DNA of 64,000 nt from Adiantum capillus-veneris (lineage: Eukaryota > Streptophyta > Polypodiopsida > Polypodiales > Pteridaceae). Below, piece after piece: positions 11,324 to 23,780 of this stretch (the stretch's first letter is position 1; every line of letters begins with the position of its first letter). A model generated the notes under the pieces. It ran no database searches. It was not told the origin of the DNA and saw only the letters and a program-made list of their open reading frames with translations. The stretch spans positions 109,748,549 through 109,812,548 of the forward strand of contig CM043953.1 of NCBI GenBank assembly GCA_014529385.2, written 5' to 3'. The position numbers were made by a program, and so were the translations under genes.

Positions 11324-12200
11324 CCGTACTAGTACACAAGTAGCTTCGGTTCAGTTTTTATAGTTCACAAACAATATTAGTACCAGTATCAGTTCAGTAT
11401 CAGTACACAATTAGTAACATGTCATTAGTGGCTAAGCCCAAAAAACCATTTATTCAAAGTCAAAGACCATATGTAAGGTGGAAAGTGTTAAACCCAATAT
11501 TCCATATTTCAATATTTGTTCAAGAATGCACCACTAATGCCCATATCCTTTATGAAATTTGCAACCTCATACTGCTATATAAACAGCTTAACCAAAATTT
11601 CTATAATTCACACCCCATCTTGACCATAGCAATATCCGGCCACCATCCATCATAACCAACCAGTTATTCAGTGCATTTCATTAGTTATGCCCACGAACAT
11701 AGATGCCACAGTTCAGTAACAATACAGTGCCAGTACACAGCTAGCACCAGTTCCCCTCTCATAAGCAGCCCCAATACCAGTTCAGTATAATATTGTACAC
11801 AACTAGTACCAGTCCTAGGACTAGTATATCCCACAAGTGGCAGCAATATAAGTTCAGCACAATAACGTACAATAAAGTACTAGTACTAGTATGGTATAGT
11901 ACTATTACAAGTAACCCAGTATCAGTACATAAGTAGTATCATTTCACAAGTAGTACCGGTTCAGCGCAGTAAAGTACTAGTACACAAGTAGTTCCATTTC
12001 GCTTCAATAAAGTACCAGTATCTGTTCAGTCCAGTACCAGCAATACGTAAGTAACACCAACATAAGTACATAAGTAGTACCCGTGCCACTCTAGTATAAT
12101 CAGTACCCTTACCAGCACCAGTTCATAGGTAGCACCAATGCTAGTACCATCACACCAGTAGTATCAGTGTCAGTATAGTGATTTTAACATTTTATCCTAG
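11324..12200. repeat. Degenerate GTAC/CAGT-rich low-complexity region
   Basis: Short words such as AGTACCAGT, AGTATCAGT, ACACAAGTAGTACC and TTCAGT recur dozens of times in no fixed order, densest at 11324-11420 and 11690-12180. Between them (about 11420-11690) is ordinary AT-rich DNA. It looks like a decayed minisatellite. No coding signal is present. Confidence 0.7.
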
Positions 12201-12203
12201 CAA

Positions 12204-12266
12204 TGTGTGTGCGCGTGTGCGTGTGCGTGTGCGTGTGTGTGTTTGTGTGTGTGTGTGTGTGTGTGT
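12204..12266. repeat. GT microsatellite with GC interruptions
   Basis: Alternating TG/GT, with GCGC and TTTG interruptions, for about 63 bp. Confidence 0.9.
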
Positions 12267-13720
12267 AGAGACAGTTCTAGAAAAAATTTAGTGGGAGGTG
12301 ATTCTCAAAAATAGGAATTAAAAGCAATTAGATAAATTATCCATGTACGTATTTCCTCTTTAAAAATTTATACAAAAGATGGTAGGAGCCTTGTCAAATT
12401 GCAAGCATGTTTCATGTTATACCTGCAACCATTACCAAGGATTTCATTGACGTGATCATGATCGTGTGCCTACATTAATAACTCTAGTAATTACACAAGA
12501 AAAACACGTTATCACATTAATTGTTAACGTGACTTTGATGATGATCTGCAAAAACCCATAGAGCCGGTTAACCCACCGGGTAAAAGCATATTCCCTACGG
12601 TCCCCGCTAGGTTTTCTTATTTCCCCGACGGGCCCGCCGGGTAAAATTCAATGCCTAGTGGGCCCGCCAAGAAAATAAAAAACCCTAGTGGGTGTAATTA
12701 TATAAAGTAAACCTCGTGTTTACCGTGGTGCTTTGACTAGGCAAGTCCTTGGGAGTGAATCCGAGTGCCGGGTATTGTCATCTCCTTGTGAATTGACCTA
12801 AGGTTACATAGTCACGGGTCCTTTTTTTTGGGCCAAACATCATTCTTAATTTGGTAACCACTTTTAAAAATATTTAATTCCTTTAGCAAACATAAAGGTA
12901 CGAAACCAAAACTTCTGAAAATCTGGAGAGTCATGCTCATTGCGACAAAGCCATTGGTCCAAATGAGGGTTGTCATTGGTTTTAGAAGATGAGCATATAC
13001 AAATGACGAGTCGATAGTCAAGGGTTGGATGTCATGTACTAGTGTACAGGGCACATAAAGATCCTTGAAGTCTTGCAATTTTCACCATCATAAATTTGAG
13101 TTGATATACATTTTCATTGCACAGTGTAAGATCTATAATCCTTAATTGGGTGAAAATAGCTTTTATATATTGAATTGGTTGCATAAGGGGGCTACAATCC
13201 TTGACTGGGTACAAGTAGTCCTCAATTGTGTGATTATATTAAGGAGTTCTTTGCATTATTTCATGCATTGGTTTATACAGAGTGCATTATGTATTATGAA
13301 AGATTATTAGTGCATCACATGACCAATCATAGATATTATAGCTTTCGTGTGTTTTTTGCAAATAATTGCATCGTTCAGTGTGTAAAAGTTGATTATTCTT
13401 TGTAGCATTTGAAATTAGATGTGTCTTATTGTTTGCAAATCAAAAAGGACGTATAAATAATCATCACAACAATAATTGCATTGAACAATTCATAGCATTG
13501 TTGTATTTATTATGCCATGCAGAGAGTGCATTGCAATGTGTATGTTTGCTCACAACATAGGTGATCGATATGTGGATTGACTAGCGTGCATTGCAATCTC
13601 ATATCGTGCAGATTTGATTACTCTCTTAGTAGATGGTTTTTTAATATATATTGAAAAGAAGAAAAATGTTTTAAAAACTAAACATTTAGTTCTTTTGCCT
13701 TCAGTTTTAATCTAAAACCA
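12267..13720. other. AT-rich DNA with a local CCGGGTAAAA motif cluster
   Basis: At 12560-12700 related words recur: CCCACCGGGTAAAA, CCCGCCGGGTAAAA, GGGCCCGCCAAGAAAA and CCTAGTGGG. The rest is AT-rich. The ORFs at 12812-13214 have no recognisable family. Confidence 0.4.
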
Positions 13721-13948
13721 ATGGAGCAAAATGTCGGCACAAGTGGTACAAAAAAGCCAAGGAATAAAAAAGCTTCTCAGGCTGGCAAAGAGTGGGATTA
13801 TGCTCACAACATATGTGATCGATATATGGAGTGGCAATGTAAATTTTGCCTCACAACAAAATCAGGCGATGCACCACGTATTAGGACCATTTTCAGGGTA
13901 GCATTAAAAAGAGTTGTAAAAAATGTGAACATCCTCAAGCACCTATAA
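13721..13948 (+). pseudogene. BED-type zinc-finger remnant of a hAT transposase (tentative)
   Basis: The 75-codon ORF begins at an ATG and has the spacing of a plant BED finger: aromatic EWDYAH near residue 25, then WQCKFC and KSGDAPRIR. The usual downstream H...H pair is not clear, which fits decay. No RNase-H-like catalytic domain follows. An unrelated chance ORF is possible. Confidence 0.4.
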
Positions 13949-13969
13949 TTGCAAAGCATTTGAACTAAC

Positions 13970-15252
13970 AACGTTAGTGGCGTTTTGAGATCTTCCCAAA
14001 ACTCTATAAAGAATTTAGTTGTCAATCCATCCCACCCATGGGATTTTTATTTTCCCATTGACTTTAAGGAAGTCTAACATTCATTGTCTAAAATGGGCCT
14101 CTCTAAAGCTTTCACTTCCTCATGTAATACGTTGCACTTTATGTTGCCCAACAATTGTGTTCTCATATACTTGACCATCTATGAGAAATCTTCTAGATGC
14201 TTCCTCTTTTGATCTTAAGGGCTCTAAATAGTCAAGGTTGGTTGGCTTGGTTTGAGGATGCTCCTCCTTTGAGGCTCTTCCTTCTTGCTTTGTATTTGAG
14301 AATTCTTCAACGTCTTCTTGTAGCTTCTTGGTTTTGATATCTTGACCTTTTGACACTTTAGGTATTGCTCTTTTATCATGGAGTGAATGTGATGCACTAG
14401 AGAGGGCCAAGCACTCACTACTTTCACATGATTCTGCAACTTGAAAAGTATCGTCTTATCAAGTGAGCGAAAGAGTGGATCCTAAAAGAGATGCTCCCTG
14501 CATACCAAAATCTTTTTCTTCCCTACTAGGAAGCGATCATCTTCATGGGCCCTTGCAATATGGAGCTTACGGGGGAAACGGTCCCAGAGTGGTATCAACA
14601 TTCAATAGCACAGAGGGGGAAGCCAAGTTGCATGATGCAAAATGTAGCATCTATCTATACAAGACATTGGCATATTGGAGGCTCATGTAGGTCAATCTAG
14701 ATGACCTACTCCATGGTCCAATAAACCATAAATCGGTTAGTGCCCATTCTTATAGAGCGCTTGCCATTTTTTCTTCTCCAAACTTGTTAAGAGGCTAGTT
14801 GAGCCCGTCTTATCCTTTTGAGTTTTAACCATATTGATGTCTCCCACTCCAATCTCCTTCCAAAGAGAGATTTCTCAAATCCATTCACAATTTTGGCTCT
14901 ACCCTTGTCATCACAAGGGGGCATAGATGTTAATAATGGTGAGAGATTGGTCTTCCCACTTGACTCTAATGCTCATGACTCTCCCTTAGGGAAGATTGAT
15001 TACCACTTGCAGTTCCAACTCCCTATCAACAATGGAGAGAAACCCACTAAAACTAAATGGTCCATCACCATAGAACACCAACTATTTTCCTATCACTTGC
15101 TTCTAGCAACTAGAGGCATCAAGGTGGTGCTCTGGGATCACCCAAAAATTTGTACGTGCTTTGCTTATCTCCTTGAAAAAAAAAACACTCTTTGTTGCCA
15201 ATTTGATGCCCTTCACATTCCAAGACTGAATATTGAGCTCGTCCATGATTGG
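13970..15252 (-). pseudogene. LINE ORF2 start: endonuclease and linker to RT, truncated
   Basis: An ATG at 15252 opens MDELNIQSWNVKGI, the usual start of a plant LINE endonuclease. About 90 codons later comes LTIINIYAPL, the conserved YAP motif. Further on EEASRRFLIDGQVYENT and then DGLTTKFFIEFWEDL match the linker that leads into RT. Many stops and frame changes are present. The copy ends near 13970, before the catalytic RT motifs. The plus-strand ORF at 14818-15264 is the reverse shadow of this gene. Confidence 0.75.
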
Positions 15253-15269
15253 GAAATTGAATAAAACTC

Positions 15270-16754
15270 CTTCACATTTGTAGATCCTTTTGTTGCAGAT
15301 TCCTATTCGTTATCCCCTTCCATATTGCAAATTAAGGAGTGTTGGTGTCCTCATTGTAGCGTGCCTCTGCAATAATTAGCTTGGAAATGCACAACTTTGA
15401 GTTATTTAAATCCTTTGAATTCTCATCCTCAAGCACCTCAAAAAAGTTCCTTAACTTCACAAGGGTTTCTTGACTATTAGGAGGGGTCTCCTTGTGGTGG
15501 AAGTTGTTACAAGCCAACGTTTTGACTCGTTTACATTTGATCACAGCTACATGTTGCCAGCCTTTGTTCTCTTTTCTCATGATAGGGGCAGGGGAATTTT
15601 TTGGGTAGGCCTAGATTCTCCTCACAAGGAATGCAAAGAAATGAAAGCTAGGTGTGACTAGTTTGCTACTAACCTTTTGACTTGCTTACATTTGATCATA
15701 GACACATGTTGGCAGCCCTCGTCCTCTTTTCTCAAAAAAGGGGCATGGTAATCTTTTAAGTAGGCTTCATTGGAATTCTCCTCACAAGGGATGCAGAGAA
15801 ATGGAAACTAGGTGTGGCCTATTTGGAGTTAATAGTAGTTCCATGCTCAGATGTAGGGTGTTCCCAAGTGTGCTGAAAGGGAGTGACTATTCTGGTAGTT
15901 TTAGTCATGTGATCTTCTACATTGTGTGCACCTCCACTTTCTTGCTACCTTTCCATGTTGGAACCTGGTGATGTTGTGTGAGTGGCTGCTTGTACCTTTT
16001 CTAACACACCACTCATCGTCCCATTTGCACAATTCAAATGGCAGTCTTTTACAAAGTGACAGAGCCCCTTGCATTTAAAGAATGTGCCTAAATTGAGAGG
16101 GATCACTTTCATACCTACCCCAACATTAATTACTCTCTAGAAAGGGCTCGCATACATGCCAACATGAAAACTTGATTATAAGAGTTCCCAAGCTTCCTGC
16201 ATTGGCACAAACAAAGGGGATCCTAGTGTACTTGCAAGGTCTTTCAGATTTTCCCACAACTAGATTGACAAGGCCATAAATTCCACCCACACTAGGCATA
16301 GGTCCTTGATAGACTCATGAGATTTGAAGGCAAGATCCCATGGCAAAACACACACCTGGGAGCAATTAAGGTACAATGGGATTTTTGAGATTATCTTGGC
16401 CGTTATAGCCAGGTCATTGAACCAAACAATGAAGAAGCCCTTAATGATATATTGAATATAGTCAATTGTACCACCATGGTTGAGGACTGTACAGCTAGAA
16501 ATCTAGTTGATGAGCTCTGCTTTTGATGGCACCCTACCCATAAGGCTGAAGACTAAAGATGAGTTGGCAACCACAGCAAATTGTCTTTCTATCAGTGCCG
16601 GGAGGACCAAAACAATGCATGCATTCTTCACTTCAACCACCTCTATGAGGCTTTTCTTCAAATTTTGATAGGCCTTGTCCCCAAGTGCCATGTTTGTGAT
16701 TGAAGCGGCACTCCCTGAATCTTCATATAATCTTTTGTTACTTGTTTGATGCAT
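15270..16754 (-). pseudogene. LINE ORF1, DUF4283-like with zinc knuckle
   Basis: The minus-strand reading from 16754 gives LMGRVPSKAELIN, a TAG, then about 30 codons on YIQYIIKGFFIVWF and SQVCVLPWDLAFKSHESIK, the pattern of the DUF4283 nucleic-acid-binding domain of plant LINE ORF1. Near 16050 FKCKGLCHFVKDC is a damaged CCHC knuckle. Several stops show that it is dead. It lies directly upstream of the ORF2 start at 15252 on the same strand, so the two form one LINE copy with its 5' end near 16.8-17.4 kb. Confidence 0.75.
15500..15830. repeat. Tandem duplication of about 165 bp inside LINE ORF1
   Basis: 15500-15660 and 15664-15830 align along their length: GACT..TTTACATTTGATCA, CATGTTG, CTCTTTTCTCA, TTCTCCTCACAAGG, GCTAGGTGTG. 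They code a duplicated piece of the ORF1 C-terminal region, now diverged. Confidence 0.7.
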
Positions 16755-17468
16755 CTTTAGATAGTTTTTGTTAAATCTTGAACAGCTTCACTTCTAGGTC
16801 GGTCTTGCACTCTTATAACTCCAAGAACTTGTTTGTTTGCATACCAAGGTCCAAGGAGACACTAGTACCGAGAGCATTAGCCACCTTGCTTTCACACATG
16901 CTAGCCCCACCTTTACATCCCTACACTATTGTAGCAAAGGATGGCATAAATCCCATCACCATATGGGGTTGGATCCCTTTCACCTTTATAGACTCTGCAA
17001 GATGGGCCATTTTGTCATCAATGGGCATGTTTTCCAAGTTCATCTCTTCAAAGGCAAGGTTACTTCAGGGGTCCATGTATTAGACATGACACAAGAAAGG
17101 GTGGGCATCCTCCTCCTCAAGACCCCATGTACATGAAATACAAAAAACGTTTAACTTGATTTCTATGGATGCACACACAAAGTAGTGCTCATTTACAAAA
17201 TCAAAGTTGTAAGGCTTTAATCGTAATATTATAATCCAACATATGCCATTAGGTCTCCCCAATCTCAGAAAAATAAAAATTCTTTCAAAACATATTAAGT
17301 GTTGCATAAGGGAAGGGCAAGTTTAGGAAATGAAAAGAGAGCTGAAGGTGAAAAGTCAAAAACCATATGCATGGGGAAAGTGAAAAGACCTTTTGTGTCC
17401 ATATAAAGAGGTGTTTCTCTTCTCCTTCATTTTCTCCTTAGCTTCTTTTTCTCTTTGAAGTTTCCTTG

Positions 17469-17508
<40 letters not shown>
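16755..17508. other. LINE 5' region with CT/CA microsatellite
   Basis: AT-rich DNA upstream of ORF1 on the minus strand. A compound CT then CA microsatellite lies at about 17468-17508. No gene was recognised. 17510-17760 is also featureless. Confidence 0.45.
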
Positions 17509-17513
<5 letters not shown>

Positions 17514-17759
17514 TTGTATCCATTCTTCTTAACTAATACTGTTGCAAATCTATGTGCTTCGTCATTGCTCGTTGCTATGTGCTATAGTGCAGTGCATCTT
17601 TTCTGTTGTTGTTGAGGGAATCTTTGAGTTAGAAATACATTTTAATTTTTTTGAAGCCATTAGGAATACCTTTAATTTGAGCAATCAAAATATGTTCCTT
17701 TTTTCGTTTGCCATACTCAAAATTATGAGTGGAGAAAATTTATATTAACTAGAAAAGAA

Positions 17760-18990
17760 TAGAATCGTCCTCAAGCATAACATTTGACTTGAGGTGGCCA
17801 CAACTTCATAAGGGGCTAGCACACAACCACAATCGAAACCAAAACAAGGGTGCTAGAGGAGCCTCTTGAGCGGTCAAGGCAACTTAGTGCATCAAGCCAT
17901 TTCTTATCGTTACTTGTTGACACCCTTTTAGCTCCCACACCATGAATAAGCTCCAAGATCAGATGCACAATATCATTATATTGAGCCACAACCAGTTTGG
18001 CCTCAAATACCTGAAGGTTCTTGAACTTCCAAACTTGATTAAGGTAACAAAATCTAGTGAATTGGGTGCACACCAGAACTGCTTGGCTCTAGAAGTTGCA
18101 CCCTCCCAAGATAAGGACATCTGTAAATAAAATAACCTTACATGTTTTCCATACCCATTTGCAAGCTTTAGCGGCCAGACATCATGAGGCAGGGCACTAG
18201 CTAAAAAGATGTAGGGGGTCCTTCCAAGTCGAACTGCAACTAGAGCAGATGATAGTGCCTATCCCTCTAACTCAAACCTTAACCCTAGTCAGCATAGCTC
18301 ACCAAAGCACCTTTCAAATAAAAAACTTTATGTATTCAAGCCATTTGACCTCCCAAATGGCATTAACACTTCTTTGCCAACGCTCTTCCGACCAATTTTT
18401 CTTCCATATTTTGGTGAGTGGGGCAAACTAGTCCGCTTTGTATATCAAATCACTATAGGTATCATGTGTCTTGGGGAGTGAGAACCCTCTATCTTTTGGC
18501 CAATGCCAGGCTTTCCAATCTAAGTCAGACCCACAAACGGGTGATAGAGATGAGGATAGCATTTCCAAGAGTCTACTGAACAAAAGCTTTTCGTACAATC
18601 CCAGATTATGTTGAGGCACTAAAAGCTCAACAAGCAGAGGTTTTTGTCATCTCAAAGGTGATATAGTTTAGAGATCCCTTTCTTGCTTACCTAGAGAGTA
18701 GCATCCCTCCAAAAAGGGTTCAAGGGACCCCTTCCAAGCTTGAGAGCCAATGGGATCAATGGAGAGGGAAGCCCATGAAGTATTTGAACTTCTCGCCTCA
18801 GTTCAGAGTTGAAGCCGCTTTGTTACATTTTTGTGCTAGCTCCTTGGTGTAGCCTCCAAGATTCAAGACTGTACTCAGGGACACCAAGATCTTATCGTGC
18901 ATTGCGACCTCCTCCCATGATCCCCTTTAGAGGCAAGAAATGCCTTGTTAATCATATCCCAAGCCATGATGGCTCATTCCTGCTTTTGCT
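17760..18990 (-). pseudogene. 3' part of another LINE ORF2
   Basis: On the minus strand, DPIGSQAWKGSLEPF near 18740 and DWKAWHWPKDRGFSLPKTHD near 18510 match the post-RT region of plant LINE ORF2; the latter aligns with EWKAWQWPGNRHFLKPQTNE at 22.98 kb on the plus strand. The reading continues, broken by stops and frame changes, to LDRSRGSSSTLVLVS near 17850. Its 3' end points at the 5' end of the next minus-strand LINE, so the two lie head to tail. Confidence 0.65.
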
Positions 18991-19884
18991 ATGTCAAGGA
19001 GACAACTAGCTTGACACATAATGCTTCAGCATGTAGTATGGGGTCAATGATCCCAATATGTTCTAATCACCATGCCAATATGAAGAGTAAGTCTCAATGA
19101 GTGCTTACAATCACATGTTATTTTTGTTGCATTTAATATGAAATTGTATTGTCCATTATGCACACATAATCACCAATGCCTTATATGTTACGAAGGGATT
19201 ACTTAAACAACAAGGTGAAAGGCTCATATTATCATTCTAAAACAATAAAATAAAAAGATCCATTGACAAAATAAAACAAAAGAATATTGTACTACTCTCA
19301 ATGGAAAAAAGTAGATCTAATAGGCATAGGAAATAATAAAATGGGTTCATGATATGGACCTTTATGAGGTTTTTAAAATGAAAGGACTCTTTCAAAATTT
19401 TAAATATTAAGATTTTTTTCCTCATTCATGTCATAGTATCAAACTACTATGAATGCACTCTTTAACCCCTTGTCGTTCTTGAAAATGCCTAAAACTTGAG
19501 ATGGAAGTGAAGAAGCCCTAAACGGAAGGCATAAATTCATAAACTGAATAAAAGCATTCGAAAATTTGTACTCCTTTGAACATTTCTCCCTTCTCCTCTA
19601 ACAAATACTTTAAACTGCCCCAGTACTATAATGCCTTTTACTGGCATACTAACAATTTTGAGTATAATACTAAATATACATACACACAAATCTATATAAA
19701 TGATATAGTATCAAATAAAGAAAGTGGGAAAAGGAAACTTAAGACCCTTAAGCTAGAAACGAAAGACAATTTACAAGCTAAAAACAAAAGACATTCTAAA
19801 CCGAAAAGTTGAAATGGAACTCCTAAAGCCATTGAATGAAGGGACGATTCCAAACTAAAAAAACTCATTAAAAATGTTGTATGT

Positions 19885-19890
<6 letters not shown>
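18991..19890. other. AT-rich DNA, nothing recognised
   Basis: No coding similarity, RNA gene or repeat structure was found. It ends at the CT microsatellite. Confidence 0.4.

Positions 19891-19891
<1 letters not shown>

Positions 19892-19936
<45 letters not shown>
19892..19936. repeat. CT microsatellite
   Basis: About 22 CT units, then a GTGTGTGC-rich tail. Confidence 0.95.
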
Positions 19937-19940
<4 letters not shown>

Positions 19941-20846
19941 TGTGCATGTGTGCGTGTGCGTGCAATACTCACGAAAGTGATTAGTAAATATTTTCCTTAT
20001 GGAGAATTTAATACATACACTTACAATTGTGAGAAGAAAGAAAGATATTGTAGTAGATATATTTATTGCCCTTGTCCTTTAAGGCATCTTTTGACACGCC
20101 AAAAAGACTTGCACTTAAGGATTTTCTCAGCCTATGAGAGCTGCAGAGCACAAAGGCTAGAAGGTAGGTGTTGTGCTAGGGAGTAGGTCTATGTGAGTTG
20201 TGATGTCATGGGGCGAGAAAAAGTTGGGTGCCTTGTATGGTCCAAGCTACAGAGGTGTGCCTTAGTGGGGGGCAGTTGGCCGTGACTCCCCCTACTTTGC
20301 TTTGCCCTCCCAACTTCTCCCTAAATTTTTGCATTGGGAGAGGTCTTCCCAACCCCGAGAGGGATCTAAAGACCGGTAGCTATGGTTGCTTCCCAGCATG
20401 TGGGGTGGTGTGTGGTAGACCTTGTTTTACATGGTGACACCAAGGAGCTTCTTTTTAAATGGTGCATGGCTCCCCATTAAAAACTTGTCTTCCCCTACTT
20501 TGGGATCCTCATCTCATGGTGGTTTGTACGACCATGGCCTAGTTATGGATGCTCTATGATCGTGCTATGTGGCTTTTGGTGCTTCTTGGGATTTGGTTTC
20601 AATTGTTGGGGCTTTGTTATGGTATGTCTCTTATCTTGTTTTGTGAGTTCCTTGAGGCAAGTTTGACTCGATGGTGGCAGACATTAGGGCTTGGTGGCAC
20701 CTGGTTGTACTCAGTACAATCTCTCTCTCTCTCTCTATTGGAGAAAGCATTGCTAGAAAAAAAACACGGAGTGTTTGTATATTTGGTTGTAATTAATATA
20801 ATATCATTCTCTCTATTGGAAAAAGTATTGGTTTTAAAAAAACAAG
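19937..20846 (+). other. Unassigned DNA ending in LINE 3'-tail-like sequence
   Basis: 20540-20845 resembles plant LINE tails: a GTTGTACTCAGTACAATCTC segment, then TCTCTATTGGAGAAAGCATTG with an A run, and a second TCTCTATTGGAAAAAGTATTG with an A run. The paired tails suggest two successive insertions at one site. 19940-20540 has no recognisable content. Confidence 0.4.
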
Positions 20847-21365
20847 GTGAAAGTTCACCTTAATAGGATCTGGTCTAAAAAGTGGGATGCAAGCAAATGG
20901 TCTCAAGTAGTGGGAAACATATGGAAAGCCAAACGCGAAGAGAGAGACAAAATTTTCCTTTGGAAGGCTTTTTTTGGATTCATGCCAACAACCAGAGATA
21001 AGGCCAAAGTAAGAGGGCTAGCCGAAGGTACTTGTGTCAGATGCAAGCACCCAAATGAAACCCTCACGCACCTATTTTGGGGATGTCTAGAAATCAAAAA
21101 CTTCACGGGCATTGTCTACAGGTGGGTGTTCACCATGAGATGCAACCTTGCTATGGGCTCTAGGCGCATTGACAATGTGGATCTATTGACTGACATATGC
21201 ATAGCAAGAGCAACAGTACTGAGGGCATTGTGGCTATCCAAAAATTCATTACTTTTCAAAGGAAGTGTGAGCCTCTGGACAAAAATTCTATTATGGAGTC
21301 ATGTTGGTGGAATCTCCTATGTAGAAGGAATAATAATTGCAAGCATAACAAGTAAGAGTAGTTGA
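20847..21365 (+). pseudogene. LINE zinc-finger (zf-RVT) C-terminal domain
   Basis: A 172-codon open frame. IWKAKREERDKIFLWKAFFG and FMPTTRDKAKVRG are followed by CVRCKHPNETLTHLFWGC, the zf-RVT pattern C..C....ET..HLF..C, and then W(L)SKN. This domain normally lies after the RT of plant LINE ORF2. No RT precedes it here, so this is a 5'-truncated copy, as expected from incomplete reverse transcription. The frame is open over the whole stretch. Confidence 0.8.
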
Positions 21366-21585
21366 GGAGGTGCATCCCATGTGATGTATTTTTTTTATAG
21401 AAGTTCCATGTGCAAAGGATATGCCGGGGCTATTTGTAACTTTTTGAGATTTCTTAATGCAGTTCATGCTCAACTGAGCACTAAGTTCATTGTGGCCTAC
21501 ATAGAGCTATGTAGCATTGAGAGGAATTTAATAATAAGAGGTTTCTTTGTGAGAGAGAAATTGAATTTGTTGTCACAATTTTAAT

Positions 21586-23780
21586 TTGTTTAAAAACAAC
21601 TCTAGCAATGAACTGTTTATATTACATATTCCAAAAGTATTAAAAAAAATGACTGACAAAACACCTGAAAGCATTGTAAGGTATTCAAAAAAATTGGCAG
21701 TGATGGTTGGCATGGAGTATGCAACATCCACCAAACAAGAGTGTATTTTTCTACAATTGGATCTTGATAAAGTGTATGACAGGATCACATAGTTGTTTTT
21801 TGAAGATGTCATAAAACGTTGGGCTTTGGACCACGGATGTGTTGTGTAATTAGCACCATTTGTGCTAGTAGCCAATATTAACTCTTATTCAATGAGAGAA
21901 TTGTGGGTGCATTCGAAGTTAAAAGGTCAATCAAACAGGGATGCTCTCTTGCCCCTTTATTGTTCACCATTAGATATCATCCTTTGGTAACTTTACTCAA
22001 AGAAAATGTTGCTAGAGGGGAGATCCAAGGGTTGTCCCTTCTAATAATGACCAACTATTAGCCAAGTTGTTTGTGGATATCACTCCCAAAAAACAACTCG
22101 TTTGATCCGTCTAGATTTATTGGGGAGATTGTGGTCAAAAGAGAGGATTTTTAGACACTTGGTGGGGGCCTTTGGGGGTGGACGTCATCCACAAACAAAT
22201 ATATATATGGGGATTGGATAAGGTGAGATACAAGATGTGAGATGGGAGTATGTACTTCTTTCTTTTCCATGCAGAGTTAAAGTGATCACCTCGCTCATGC
22301 TTCCTTGCATAGCCTTTTATGGTCTGCTGCTAAAGCTAGCCAAATGCAGCAAGAAAGAGTTTTGAAATCGGTAAAAAGATTCTTATGGAAAAATAACACT
22401 AAAGACTCGATGCCTTGGCAACTGGTAAGATGGGATTCCCTTGCAAGACCTCTTGAGCAAGGTAGTATTGAGATCCTTAACCCTAGTGCTCATATGAAGG
22501 CCCAATGCGCCAAGTTTGTGGTGGCAATCACTAAGCAAGAATCAGCTTGGGCTATTATGAAGAAGGCCATGATGAGCAGTGCCATATTGTGTTCACAAGG
22601 TGTGGTCAGTGGAAAGGACTTTAGTTTCATGGCAAATTGCTTGCCCCTTGATGGTCCAACCTGAAACTTGGGGGTTTAACAAGCGAACTAACTAGAACAT
22701 GCAACATATCAACAAATGGTATTTTCAAAACTCTATAGTTCATCGGTCCCCTTGGTTGTCTAAGGCAAGTAACATCCTGTTGAACCCTTTCTAGAAGGAA
22801 GTTACTAGAAAGATCAATAACAAAGGACTACGTCGTCTGGCCCAATTTTGAGATAGCAACAACAGAAATTGGATAGGTTTAGACCAGTTGGCATCCCAGT
22901 TCCACCTCAATGGGAATGAGAGACTATTGGGCTTTAGAACGGCTTGAAAACTATTGGCTACTTTTTTTGAGTCCAGGTTCGAGTGGAAAGCATGGCAATG
23001 GCCTGGGAATAGGCACTTTCTCAAACCTCAAACCAATGAACTATACAACTCCCTTATGGTCTCACAGGACTGGTTTTCCACAATGGGGCAAGCAATGGCC
23101 AGAATCAAGATGGGTGACAACTCGCACAGAATTTTTGGTGTCCATAGTGGCCATTTGGGATGAAGATATTCCTTTGGAAAGTGATGTGGGAAGCCTTACC
23201 TACTGGAGTGAAGATCCTAGCCAAAGATACTAGTCTTGATCCTTACTCGCCTTGCAAAAAAGCTATGACGACATCCAACACCTCTTCAAGTAGTGTCCAA
23301 TGATCTTTGGTCTGGCAGGGAAGATTTGTAAATGGGTTCAAAAGATCTAGAAGATAGGTTTTTCAAGAATGATCTGTTTCTGGGAGGGAAGTTGTTTAAG
23401 AGCCAACCACTACTCATCCGCATGCAAATTGTAAGATACTGCTACTTCAAAAGCACATATGGAAGGCTATTAACTGTCAGATCTTTGAGAACGCTCTGAG
23501 AATTTCTGAATTTGTAGAGATTATTCAAGAAAGTAAGGAAACAATATTCACCATTGGGAAGTGGATGAACACTAAGGAGTGGAACATGGCAATTGGTGTA
23601 TTTGTGGCTGTTTAGTACCTACTTGTTTAGAGTCTTGTTAAGTGTCATGGGCTAGCTCCCTTGTTAGTCGATGTGTCTAGAGCTGTTGGGAGAGGTCATG
23701 GAGCATGACTTGAATTTCTAATTTCTTGGTTTTGTTAATACAATTCACACACTCACCATTGTGAGTTTTTAAAAGAAAAC
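21586..23780 (+). pseudogene. LINE ORF2 fragment: RT, connection and C-terminal region
   Basis: FLQLDLDKVYDRIT near 21750 is RT motif A (LD..KAYDR), and SIKQGCSLAPLLF near 21930 in another frame is motif B. 22305-22664 (RVLKSVKRFLWKNN, MPWQLVRWDSLARP) and 22954-23163 (EWKAWQWPGNRHF) are the post-RT region. Reading frames change repeatedly and stops are common. The A-rich 3' end is near 23780 (TTTTGTTAATACAATTCACA, then A-rich DNA). The motif C YADD box is not clear. Confidence 0.75.

Noticed and set aside
14818-15264. 148-codon plus-strand ORF
   Set aside because: It is the reverse shadow of the LINE endonuclease on the minus strand, which has the recognisable motifs.
20228-20437. 69-codon Cys-rich ORF
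   Set aside because: No family resemblance, no conserved context and no supporting signals.
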